Assembly: GCF_030936135.1 (NCBI RefSeq) | Contig: NC_082637.1 | Location: 60,644,044-60,708,043 of the forward strand | Direction: 5' to 3' | Length of the DNA: 64,000 nt | Source of the DNA: Gavia stellata | Lineage: Eukaryota > Chordata > Aves > Gaviiformes > Gaviidae | Shown here: piece after piece, positions 42,653 to 53,300 of the stretch | Layout of the letters: every line of letters begins with the position of its first letter | Position numbering within the stretch: the first letter of the stretch is position 1 | Translations under genes and position numbers: made by a program | Notes under the pieces: model-generated | Seen by the model: the letters and a program-made list of their open reading frames with translations, nothing else | Databases searched by the model: none | What the model was told of the DNA's origin: nothing

Positions 42653-44217
42653 TGATATGGATTCTTATGACTCTGCTGAACTGTAACCACTGTTGGGAGT
42701 GGCCTTGGACAAATGCTTATTTTGGGTATATGGGAAGCTCGGGAGAGGATTTAAATGGGTTGAATTTGGCAACTGTGTTAATATATAATAATAACATGAC
42801 ACTGCAACCAACTGAATGGGAAAGAATAGATTCGGTCTATACCTGGATGATTGAGAAAGGAAAGGAGGTTCAGATAGGTTGTAGACTCCTTAATATAAGT
42901 AACCCCCCTCCTCTCCAGACCCAAATTACTGTCAAGAACAGTGCTCTCTGGGACTCTGCCAATAGAACAGGCAGCACGATATGTAAAAGAAAGGAGGTTT
43001 GTTGGTATCCCTTCAATATAACTCAAACGGTGACCATAGTATGTCTGGGGGCAAGTCAAGATGGGACCCAAGCTCTAACTTTTAGATTTCGGTTGCAGAC
43101 AAGAGAAGGAAACCACTATTCCCCCTGCCTACACTACCTCGACTCAGGCTACTAAATCAAGTCTCACAGAGCCTGAGCAAATGGGACCATATGTGTGTCC
43201 GACAGGACCATACATAATTAAATATGTCGGTCAGCAACAGGTAATGTCTAATCCAATATGGTCTCTTAAACGAGTGGATTTATTAATACAGAATAGTATT
43301 TCCATCATTCAACCGGTCTGTTTGTCATTTATAAGACCCTTACATATAGGGTGGACATCATGGTTACATAAAAGGACCCTTTCTTCCCGAATGAGAAAAA
43401 GGAGACATGGGCTATGAAAAACAGGAATAAGTGGCAAACTATTGATGTCAAGGCCTGTGTCGTACGAGACCAGCAAGGATTTATTTGTGAAGGAAACACC
43501 ATCAAAGGGCAAGATATTTATCTTGACACTGAACAAAATGTTTGTCATTTTGAGGTGCATCCCAACGAGACTCTAAGAACCATCATAATTTACAGGGGTA
43601 TGGGATGTGTTTGTCTGAAAACTCAATGTGATTTTGTACAAGTAGATGATCAAATGGTGGACACGAGCAACCATTCAAATATTTGCATTTGTAACTTTGT
43701 TAGTCTTACAGGATGTGATTTTAATTACATGGCTCCTGTTACTACTTATCAATTGCTAGAATTTAATTATATGTTGATTCAGGATATACAGCCCACCCCT
43801 ATTGGAATGAATCTCACTCTAACAAGAAAACTATTGCATCATGAAAATTTAAAAAGGTTGTTAAAACAAGTTCAAGAAAGTGGAAGAAAGACTTTAATTA
43901 CTGTCCATCATGATACAGAGGAAGTACACCAAGTAGCGGAACGAGTGAAGTCAGACGGAGAGCACAACTGGTGGGATGTGTTTAGGGGTTATTCCCCGTC
44001 AGCTACCACACTCTTAAACATAATGACCCACCCGATAGTGCTGTTACTAATAGCCACGACATTAACAGTAGTAAATCTTATCCTTTGGTGTAAACTAAAT
44101 GAAATTATTGGGCAAGTATGGACACTAAAAGTAATGATGAAACATAACGAACCACTTTTAAAGCAAAAGAATTTGCTTAGGGGAAAGAAAAGGGAGGAAT
44201 GTTACAGGACGTCTTGA
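42652..44217 (+). pseudogene. env: env glycoprotein, frame-broken; type not recognised
   Basis: ATG at 42652 overlaps the pol stop by one base. The first segment (to TAA at 43153-43155) has a short hydrophobic N-terminus, several N-x-S/T sites and many Cys, as in a surface subunit. A second frame (43181-43417) ends soon after the basic cluster RKRR (43394-43405), a possible furin-type cleavage site. From about 43414 a third frame is open for 267 codons. It has a Cys-rich segment (GCVCLKTQC, ICICNF), an amphipathic helix-like region around 43840-43960, and a hydrophobic anchor (about 44028-44095, HPIVLLLIATTLTVVNLILW). The tail ends with TGA at 44215-44217, inside the 3' LTR. I do not recognise the env lineage, and I see no gamma-type CX6CC. 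Confidence 0.75.
44179..44199 (+). other. Polypurine tract
   Basis: A run of only A and G (AGGGGAAAGAAAAGGGAGGAA) directly before the 3' LTR, the usual primer site for plus-strand DNA synthesis. Confidence 0.9.
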
Positions 44218-44735
44218 AAAACAAGGGTTAAAAGCAAGTAAGAATAATGTAAAGAAGATACTTCATAACAACTGCATCTGGCACTTAGACATATTAGAGA
44301 TAAAGACTGTCTTCACTAACTCTCTGCTAACTAATAATAACAATTAGCACAAGGACGAATCGTAGAAAAATAGAACGGACTGCCAAAATAGTGCCCTAAA
44401 GTTAACTTGCCTCATTATAATCTCATTATAGTACTAAGGAACACACCTCCTAGCTGGAAAAGCCCCAACCCAATTAAGCCCCCTACTCTCTGAGCATGCG
44501 TGGTGAATTAAAAGAGAACTGTAACTTTAAGATGAAGTAAGAAAAGTATTAACCAATAGTTAATTAAGGGGTAGAACCAGTAGGCGCAACTAACTTTGTT
44601 AACTGTTTTAAATACCTGTCATGATTTTAACCCTGTGTGCAAGCTTTGAGGAGAAATCCCCTTGCACCCGGCACCACAATAAACATGCCTGCTTTATAAC
44701 TCTGTGTGAATTGTGAAATTTGTTTCCACGTGTCA
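44200..44735 (+). repeat. 3' LTR
   Basis: Same length and nearly the same sequence as the 5' LTR, starting TGTTACAGGACG and ending CCACGTGTCA. About eleven differences can be counted by eye, five of them in the last 35 bases. It contains the same CCAAT, TATA-like and AATAAA elements. The env stop codon lies in its first 18 bases. Confidence 0.93.
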
Positions 44736-45372
44736 CACACACATAATAAATTGTCTTTCGTGCCCCAGATCCTTTTGCCTATAATTATGAAATTAAGTAA
44801 ATACATTTGTAGCTTGGATATTTTAACAGTCTGCTGACTATTCTGATATGATTTTTTTCTGTTTGGGGAAAACTGCCAATTGGCATTTTTGGATTTCCCT
44901 CTAGCTAAGAAAAGTTTTGGAGTCTAAACTCTTTGCCTTTTTTCCTGCTCTTTTGTATACAGATCAATAACCAAATCCTGTTTTTCTCAGCTTGTTTTTC
45001 ATGAAACTGAGATCTTTTTCTACACATCAGTATCTCTGAGGTCAGATTCGGTCTATTTCCATGCTGCAGGCTTTGGATACCAATCTTCTTGCTTTCTTTC
45101 AAGAGCCTCAAGTCCCTCAAGATCTCATCCTGCCCCCTGTAGAGTTTTTGCAAAGCTTTACTGAGACATTTTTTATAAGCCAACACTTCTTTCATGGAGA
45201 AAAAGAAATAAGGAAAGGATTGTAGGAAGGCAGAATATCTTTTGTAAAATCAGCTGACGCAGTTGAAAGGGAACACTTTCAAGAACACAAAGCATTTCGT
45301 TAGATCTGAAAGAGGAGCCCAAGCAAGCTTAGTGGGTTTGGAGAAGAGGTCAAAACAGATGCATCAGACTTA
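44736..45372. other. Spacer between provirus and CR1 copy 5
   Basis: Nothing recognised. A 96-codon minus-strand frame (44905-45195) is Lys/Arg-rich and lacks any recognisable motif; it is probably a chance frame. Confidence 0.5.
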
Positions 45373-45966
45373 AAGGCCAACAGCATCCTGGCCTGTATCA
45401 GAAATAGTGTGGCCAGCAGGAGTAGGGAGGTGATCGTGCCCCTGTACTCGGCGCTGGTGAGGCCACACCTCGAATATTGTGCTCACTACAAAAAAGGACA
45501 TTGAGGTGCTGAAGCACATCCAGAGAAGGGCAACAAAGCTGGTGAGGGGTCTGGAGCACAAGTCTTATGAGGAGCGGCTGAGGGAACTGGGGTTGTTCAG
45601 TCTGGAGAAGAGGAGGCTGAGGGGAGACCTCATTGCTCTCTACAACTACCTGAAAGGGGGTTGCAGAGAGGTGGGTGTTGGTCTCTTCTCCCAAGTGACT
45701 AGTGACAGTACAAGAGGAAACGGTCTCAAGTTGCTTCAGGGGAGGTGTAGGCTGGATATTAGGAAAAATTGCTTTACTGAGAAAGTGGTGAAGCACTGGA
45801 ACAGGTTGCCCAGGGAGGTGGTGGAGTCACCATCACTGGAGGTGTTCAAGGAATGTGTGGATGTGGCATTGTGGAACATGGTTTAGTGGGCATGGTGGTG
45901 TTGGGTTAATGGCCGGAATTGATGATCTTATAGATATTTTCCAACCTTAATGAGTCTGTGATTATG
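45373..45966 (+). mobile_element. CR1 LINE copy 5, 3' fragment
   Basis: Homology to CR1 ORF2 begins at GGCCAACAGCATCCTGGCC and continues to the 3' end near GTCTGTGATTATGG. About 15 bases are missing near 45480 compared with copy 4, within the segment encoding [12 protein letters not shown]. The remaining frame 45479-45886 carries the blocks [19 protein letters not shown] and [20 protein letters not shown]. It resembles copies 1 and 4 more than copy 2. Confidence 0.92.
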
Positions 45967-46899
45967 GAAGAAAATAATTTTCTCAGTTATTCTTACTTTA
46001 TCTCACAGAGTTTCATTAGTCACTGAATGCCTTATTTATAATAATTTGAGGGGGGAAGTGTACTCATTCCCCACCCCTTTTCCCTATTTCTCAGCCACAT
46101 CAAGAGCACTCGTGTCTTGCTATGATGTGTCAGCAACAGCAGTAGATATTTTACTGCTCCAAATAAGGCCACACAGGAAGTTCATAAAGCTGACATCTGC
46201 AGTCTGGCTGGCATGGGAGATGAAGGGTGGCATTCTGATCTTAAGATTGAAATGTAAATCAAGATTTGGCATGGAAAAGATTATTAAAACTTAGGGTTTT
46301 GGAGCACATGCTCCAAGTATCTCTGTCAGAAAACTTTTCAGACAGCTTTTCTCTTTTCCTATTAAGCATTAATTAGCCTTTGTGCCTGAGCAATCTTTTG
46401 ACAAGAGGATCATGGTAAGATTGGGAAGTCAGTACTGGCCAAAGGGAAATGAGAAGTGAAGAAATTAGAAATCGGAAGTGGACAGCAGAGCAAATTCAAA
46501 CTAAAACAGCCTACAATGACTTTGGAATCGGGATGTTCAGCACAGAGAAGTTATAAATAGGCTTATTCTCAGTAAACATCAGTGACTGTTAATAACAGCC
46601 TAAGGTAAGCAGGTGACGCCCTCTAAGACAGAGAAGGGCACTTATATGAGATATCAAATCCCTAAAAGAAAAAGCAAACTAAAGGAAGATGACTGACACT
46701 CAGCCCATTCTTGCACTTCCCCGCCTGGAGGATGACTCAGCTCCCACCTGTCAGCAACTGCAATGGGTATGATGAAGTATCAACACCTAATACCTGACAG
46801 AGCACGTGTCTCAACGCACTGCAGTCTGCATTAGGGAACAGGGTAATTGCTGTGTACTCATCTGCTGTGTGTATGATATTGCTTTAAGGTCACTAGCTT
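45967..46899. other. Non-coding stretch, nothing recognised
   Basis: No gene or repeat family seen. It leads directly into the telomere-like block. Confidence 0.5.
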
Positions 46900-47150
46900 C
46901 GGGTTACGGTTAGGGCTAGAGTTAAGGTTAAGATTAGGATTTAGGGTTATGGTTTGGGTTAAGAGTTCAGGTTAACATTAGCACTAGGGTTAGGCTTCAG
47001 ATTTGGGTTAGGGATTAGGGTTAGGGTTATAGTTAGGGTTAGAGGTTAGGATTAGGTATTAGGGTTTAGTGTTATGTTTAGGGTTAGGGTTGGGGTTAGG
47101 GTTATTGTTAACAGTTATTGTTAACATTGGGTTTATGGGTTAGGGTTAGT
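46900..47150 (+). repeat. Interstitial telomeric-like TTAGGG block, degenerate
   Basis: About 250 bases dominated by TTAGGG, GTTAGG, TTAGGGTT and close variants on the plus strand (for example 47010-47042 and 47075-47102). Point changes and small insertions are frequent. There is no long perfect array, so it is an old insertion or an old chromosomal end or fusion remnant. Confidence 0.92.
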
Positions 47151-49235
47151 GTTCTAGAAAGAATTCAATAAAAAAATTCTGAAGTAAAAGATTTGAGGAT
47201 TACATAATCTTAGGACTTTTAGTGGTGTAAGTGTTAACTGGTTTGGTCCCTAAAACATAGAAACTGACCCCAGCCTAATGTGCATTATGAACTTAACCCT
47301 AAACAGGTATGCATACTTGCTTATGAGAAAGAAGAAGAGAGAGACTGGGTCTTTAAATAACCATAGTAGCAGGTAAATATAGTGCCAAATAGGCATATAA
47401 ATATTAGTATTATCTAGTGCCTATTTTTCTGGGGATGAAGACCTCTATGGACTAAGTATAGTGCAGACTGTGAAGAAATAATTCCTTCTCCTCAACTAGG
47501 GAACAGACCTGCCCCGGCATCCTTTGGCATATATTTCAGCCTAGTTGCTGGAATATGTTTTAAAACAAAAGCTGGAAAGCCCAGGAAGCATTAGCTCTTC
47601 ACACTAGGTCAAACTGCTTTCCATTACTTTCAGCCTCTCTTGTTTAGAGCTGCAGTAAGGCTGCCGCTGTGAGCATTTAGTAAGATGGAATTAGACTATG
47701 TTTACCTCATACTATAAAGTAAAACGCACATGCAGGCCTGTGTTCAGCACCGTACACTTGTGTCTATTTTCTGACCTTGAGTGCATGTTCACAATTCCCA
47801 TTGACATGAAGGGATAAACTGCCCTCAAATATCTCAGGAGACACTTTTGTCACCTGACTTTTTCATGCTGTAAATAAAGAAAATATTTTCAGCTGTGGCT
47901 GACTTGGAGAGCTGAATAACCTGAATAATTTTAGCTTGAGATGATTAATCATGCAAAACATAAGTACAGAAGACTACAGTCCACAATATCTAGTCTGAAT
48001 ATAATCAGCCTCTGAATCAGAACGCTCTGAATGATCATGCCCTAAGCACCAAATGGTGGAGCACATTATCTTAATAGGATGTATCTCATTATGTATTATT
48101 CTAGGACATTTTTGTCAATGAGATGTTTACCTAAATGAGTTTATCCCTTCTAGCAAGATGAAAATAAATATGCCATATCCTTGGAATTAATTCAGATCAT
48201 TCAACATACTAAAGTATGTTTAGAACTCTTCCCTCTAGTGCATGAAATAAAACTGGAGGGCTTTGGTACCTCAATATGTGTGTAGATATTGTAAACGAAT
48301 TTTCAAAGGAACTACTTAAATCATTTTTTTGCCTGGATGAAAATAAAAAAAAACCCCTACATTGTGGTTAAAATTTTAGCAAGCATACACAAATTATGTC
48401 ATGTTTCAGAATTGGGTCAAGCAAAACACAACACTAAGGTTCATTTAGTCTTAGGTTATGTAAAGCTTTGCTGTCATTCAAATTGTGTCTTTAATGTATT
48501 TCCCACTTTTTATTCTCACCTGGGTCTTTCTGGCTTCTCAATTTTTCTAGCTTTTCTACAGCAATGTAAAATAACAAATACTTAACTTAATCACATGCAA
48601 ACCATGAGTTTTCTCATAGTCTGTTAGACAGAATTAAATGTATGAAAATATAGTAACCCTTCTACAAGAATACATAATGTAATATTTAAAATAGGATAGT
48701 CTCCTTCCTCTGGGTAACTCAGTGAATTTTGTTAAGTTCTCATAAATGGAAATTATTTTTCAGAAATATCAAATGACAATGTTAGACTATCTTTTGCTGG
48801 TTCTTTGGCACTTCTGTTCACTTCTTAGTTGTTTTTCTATCACTAATATAGCCTAGATTTTTGAAATAAAAGTTAAAAAAAAAAAGTCAATTTACTATTA
48901 CTATCTTTTTGCACATCCTATATGGTGGATTATATTTTTTTCATTTATTAATGTTATAACAGAAACAATACTGACACAAACAGTTGTATACTTAGAATTA
49001 TTCTAGACTTAAATTCTTCAAATAGTTTCACCTGGAAAATGAGAGAAAGAAATTTATTTGTTTGCATCCCCCTTTCAAAATCATTGTTGAAATAATTTTC
49101 AATTTTAAACTTTAGCTGGATATGAGCTAAATAGTTAAAACAAAACTAAACCACATATTTTTAATACAATTAAATTTGTAACTATTTTTTTAATCGTTTA
49201 AAGTAGTTCATGTTTGTTTTCTTGTTTCAGCCAAG
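47151..49235. other. AT-rich non-coding stretch, nothing recognised
   Basis: Only chance-length frames occur (longest 82 codons at 48337-48585, no motif). Short A and T runs are present but no element boundary is seen. Confidence 0.5.
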
Positions 49236-50301
49236 TGGTGGGTTGATCATGGCTGGACACCAGGTGTCCACCAAGCCGCTCTATCACACCCCCTCCTCAA
49301 CTGGACAGAGGGAGAAAAAATGCAATGACAGGCTTGTGGGTTGAGATAAAGACAGGGAGATCACTCACCAATTACTGTCACAGGCAAAACAGTCTCGACT
49401 TGGGAAAAATTAATTTAATTTATTGCCCATCAAATCAGAGTAGAATAATGAGAAATAATACCAAATCTTAAAAAACTTTCAATGCACCCCTCCCTCCTTC
49501 CTGGGTTCTTCCTCCTCCCCCTGAGTGGTGCAGGGGGATGGGGAATGGGGGTTGTGGTCAGTTCATCACACATTGTCTCTGCTGTTCCTTCCTCCTCACA
49601 CTCTTCCCCTGCTCCAGCGTGGGGTCCTCCCATGGGAGAGAGTCCTCCACGAACTTCTCTACCTTGGGTCCTTCCTGCTGGCTGGGGTTCTTCATGAACT
49701 GCTCCAGCATGAGTCCTTTCCATGTGTCCTTTCCACAGAGTGCAGTCCTTCAGGAACAGACTGCTCCAGCGTGGGCTTCTCTCTTCTCTGGGCCACAGGT
49801 CCTGCCAGGAGCCTGCTCCAGCACAGGATTCCCATGGGGTCACAGCCTCCTTCAGGCACATCCACCTGCTGAGGATGGGGTCCTCCAGAGGCTGCAGGTG
49901 GATATCTGCTCCACCGTGGACCTCCATGGGCTGCAGGGGGACAGCCTGCCTCACCATGGTCTGCACCACAGGCTGCAGGGGAATCTCTGCTGCTGCACAT
50001 GGAGCACCTCCTTTCCCTCCCTCTTCACTGACTTTGCCGTCTTCATAGTTGTTTCTCTCACATATTTTCACTCACCTCCTCCGGCTGCTGTTGCGCAGCA
50101 GTTTTTTTCCCTTCTTAAATACATTATCACAGAGGCTTTACCACCGTAACTGATTGGCTCGGGCTTGGCCAGCAGCTGGTCCAGCTTGGAGCCCGCTGGC
50201 ATTGGCTCTATTGGACATAGGGGAAGCTTCTAGCAGCTTCTCACAGAAGCCACACCTGTAGCCCCCCTGCTACCAAAACCTTGCCATGCAAACCCAATAC
50301 A
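49236..50301 (-). mobile_element. Solo LTR of an avian endogenous retrovirus, with internal minisatellite
   Basis: On the minus strand it starts TGTATTGGGTTTGCATGG (50301 downward) and ends CAACCCACCA near 49236, so it has TG...CA ends and a length of about 1,066 bp. A TATA-like AATGTATTTAAG (minus, near 50120-50128) and an AATAAATTAAA signal (minus, near 49410-49425) give a promoter/poly(A) order. The middle (about 49590-49990) is GC-rich and built of loosely repeated segments around CTGCTCCAGCGTGGG and its variants. No proviral gene lies next to it. The overall type is one I associate with bird genomes (recall, not a search). Confidence 0.78.
49430..50071 (-). other. 213-codon open frame inside the solo LTR
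   Basis: The frame opens near the expected 5' transcribed end of the LTR (ATG-like context around MKICERNN) and runs through the repetitive GC-rich part. The predicted protein has no recognisable domain. It shows recurring short blocks rich in Pro, Gly, Glu and Trp, for example PLQPMEVHGG/LQPLEDP and THAGAVHEE/PHAGAGEE. It could be a by-product of a repeat whose unit length keeps the frame. I do not assign a function. Confidence 0.4.
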
Positions 50302-53300
50302 GGCCACGAAATCAAAAGCATATTATTTGTACAGATCTAATAGTCATCAGGCCTTAAATCCAGCTAAAAGAAGTAATTTCAACTTCATCTGTGATTTCAA
50401 CTTAATCAACTGACAAAATATGCCTCAAAAGCATACGAAATGTGTTTCTTTTAAAAGCTGTTACATGAATTATGTTTCACAGGCAAGGGCATATTTCAGA
50501 AATTTAAGGCCACACTCAGCCCCAGGATAACTTGCAGAACCCCTTTGAAGTCAACATAAGTTAAAGCAGAAAGAATTTGTTGCAGAATTTTGTCTTGGGA
50601 ACTTGTCAGCTGAAGTGCCTGTGGTAATCATAGTGTTAGTGCTAGTATTAAAGGAAAGAACCAACGTTTTCACTATTTGTAAAATGAATTTAAAAAGCTT
50701 AAATGATCGTGGAGAGTAAGGACCATAGAAAGAGCATTGGTAGACCAGGTTGAATATTGTCACTTAGATAGATCAATATTTTTAATTCTCAGTTTGACCC
50801 TGGAATTGAATCCTAGAAAGTTAGAATGGCTTGCTTTGGTTGGTGGAGCTATGTTCTTTCTCCTTACCCATTGTCCATGGTGCATTACCATATATATCAA
50901 ATTCCCTTGCTTTTTTTTTTAAAAAAAGAATAGCTATTTTGTTACCTGAAAATTTGCACTATTATTGCATCTTCCCCAAAGTATCTTTTTTTAAAGTATA
51001 AATCCAAGAAAATAGGGTTGTAGCATACAAATCCTCACAGAACCTAAAATACAGCATTGCAACTGTGACAATATTATATGTGCAATGAGCTACCAAAGAC
51101 AATAAAAGAAGCCACTAATATAAATTGTTTTAAAATGGGAGATAGGCAAGTATTTGAAAAAAGAAATATTAAGGGGGTAGAAATGTTAAATCAAGGGAAG
51201 GATGTGCAGTAAATGCCAAGTTACAGAGCTGCTATAAGACTTACTCTAAAGTCTCAATGCAGTTTTATTTTTTTCTTAGAGCAAAGTGAAGTTATTACCA
51301 GATTCCATGCCAAATCTTACAGACTGTCATCATAAAGTGATAATAAATTGACATTTAGTGTGCCAAGTCATTTAATGGAGCTTCCTCTTTCCTACACAAA
51401 ATAAAATGTCTTACATTTGTTGTTAGTATCTTCCAACCTTTTTGCAAAGGTAGCTGTCTGATGTTTACTTCCTATAACCCTGAACTGCAATACCAGAACT
51501 TCTGATCTGGCCAGCAGAAAATGTGCAAGCACTAAACAATTCTACTTCACCAATCTTGTGCATCCTTGCAAATCTGCAGATCTTGAGCTTCAGTGTTCAT
51601 ATGTAGTGCCTACAGAAAGAAAAATACTCCTAGGTATATGTTGCAGTGCATTTCCTTTAAGAAAATGATGTAGAAATAAATATACCACCAGCTGAATGTT
51701 TTGAAGAGTGCATTAATAAGGCTATACCATATCAAAATGTAAGTAATTTTGATTTTTTTTTCTTGTTTTGCCTATTTTTTTAACATTAGATTTTTTCAAA
51801 TCAAGTTGTTACACAAGGAGAAAACCATGGCTATTAAGATGACTGAGGAAAAGAATTTTCTTACACTAAGAACGAACTACAAGGTTTTGACTTATTTAGT
51901 TAGCAAAATAACAATGAGGGATCAAATGCTTACTGTTCATAAACACTTTCAAGGGGAAAAATTCCAAAGCTAAAAAAAAAATCCCATAAGCTAAATAAGA
52001 AATGAGTATACATTGCTAGCCAAAGAAAAATTTAAGTTGAAAGTTAAAAGATTTCTTAGTGTCAGACTAGTAAGGCACAGAACGTCATTCTGATGTGAGG
52101 AGTGTGGTGGGAAAGTACAGGTGGAAAAGGAGTAGGAGGAAACTACTGCTGACAACGTGAGCAACCTGAGTGAGGACTGTAATAACAAGGCAGAAATTCT
52201 GTTTCAGTCCTGTGTTCTTATGACATGAATGTTTCTTGAATCATCATTAGCTAGTACTTGTGGATGCAACGGAGGACAGCATTTGCCTCTAAAATTACTG
52301 ATGAAATGTACAGAAGCTTTTTGTCTTGTGGAGGTTGAAGGAAAGTATTTCCTACTACAGCTTCTTCCAGTTTCTCTTCTGTGAATTACCCAGGTTTCTG
52401 AGCTGACCTTGAGTCCCTCTGCAGGCATGCAGCCAACCTAAAGGGTTTTCTAAAATGGCAATGCCTCAGAAGGGTGGTAATGAAAATTTTCTACAACCCT
52501 CCGTTCTGCAAAAAGAAGAATAGTTCCTAGTTATATGCCTTGGCACACATCCTTATACCATAAAGCCCTTTTCAGCACAAAACCACACTTGAATCCAGAA
52601 GGGTTTTGAAACGCAGAGAATTTTCACTCCATTTGATGGTGATCTGTTTCAGTTTCAACTGAAGGAACCTGAAGCTGAAAAAGTAAATCTGACAACTTGG
52701 GCAACATGTCAAATCTGGAACACTACCAAGAGCTTGAAAAGTCCTTCTGACTGATGAAGGGTTGGGATAAACCTTATAGATGATGTTCTTGAAAATTTCC
52801 TGAATATCTAAATTCTCTCTTACTGGATCTCATCAGTTAGAATAACATGAGGAAAACGCAGAATCTCTCTGGAGGCAGTTAACAAAGAGATACAAAAATC
52901 AATGACACCACAAAGAGCATACTCACATCAGAGAGAACGCATTGCTTCCCTGTTTCATTAAATGAACTCACTAAAGCAAGAAAGGAAGGGGCATAGCTCT
53001 TTAGGCATTTCAGATGTCTTCATTTAAAAAATGTGCAGAAAAGGAATTTTCATTCACTAGCTTTCTTAGTTGTCTTAAACACAATATACTCTCTAGATGA
53101 CTCTTCAAATCAGCTTCAGCTATTTTCGCAAAATTTGTTTTCATAAGAAATTGACAGGATGGACTTCTGCTATAAGAAATGATTTTTCAGTGTCTCTGGA
53201 GTCACATACTGGCTGATATGGCTTTATATGAAATCAAGATTATACTGAGACTGCCAAAACTTAAATTTCTTTCCCTGTGAGTTGAATTAAAAATGTCAAG

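Larger units (their letters stand above)
35908..44735 (+). mobile_element. Endogenous retrovirus (gamma-like pol), degraded, with nested CR1
   Basis: Two LTRs of identical length (536 bp) flank leader, a gag matrix remnant, partial protease, reverse transcriptase, RNase H, integrase and env, all on the plus strand. The pol and gag features resemble gammaretrovirus-type elements: a matrix of the LGCILxHWK...WPxxGT kind, a YVDD RT, a DD35E integrase, and a one-base pol/env overlap. Most of gag is missing between about 37770 and 38030, pol carries several stops and frameshifts, and a CR1 splits RNase H (39647-40903). By eye the two LTRs differ at about eleven positions (around 2%). This suggests an integration of moderate age that predates the CR1. 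No copy of a complete viral protein is encoded. Confidence 0.93.

Noticed and set aside
44905..45195. 96-codon Lys-rich minus-strand frame
   Set aside because: No family recognised; composition reflects the T-rich plus strand.
46900..47150. CRISPR or satellite array
   Set aside because: Units are TTAGGG variants without spacers; it is telomere-like.
49482..50149. Plus-strand frames up to 203 codons in the solo LTR
   Set aside because: Opposite-strand shadows of a repeat-rich GC segment; no promoter context on that strand.
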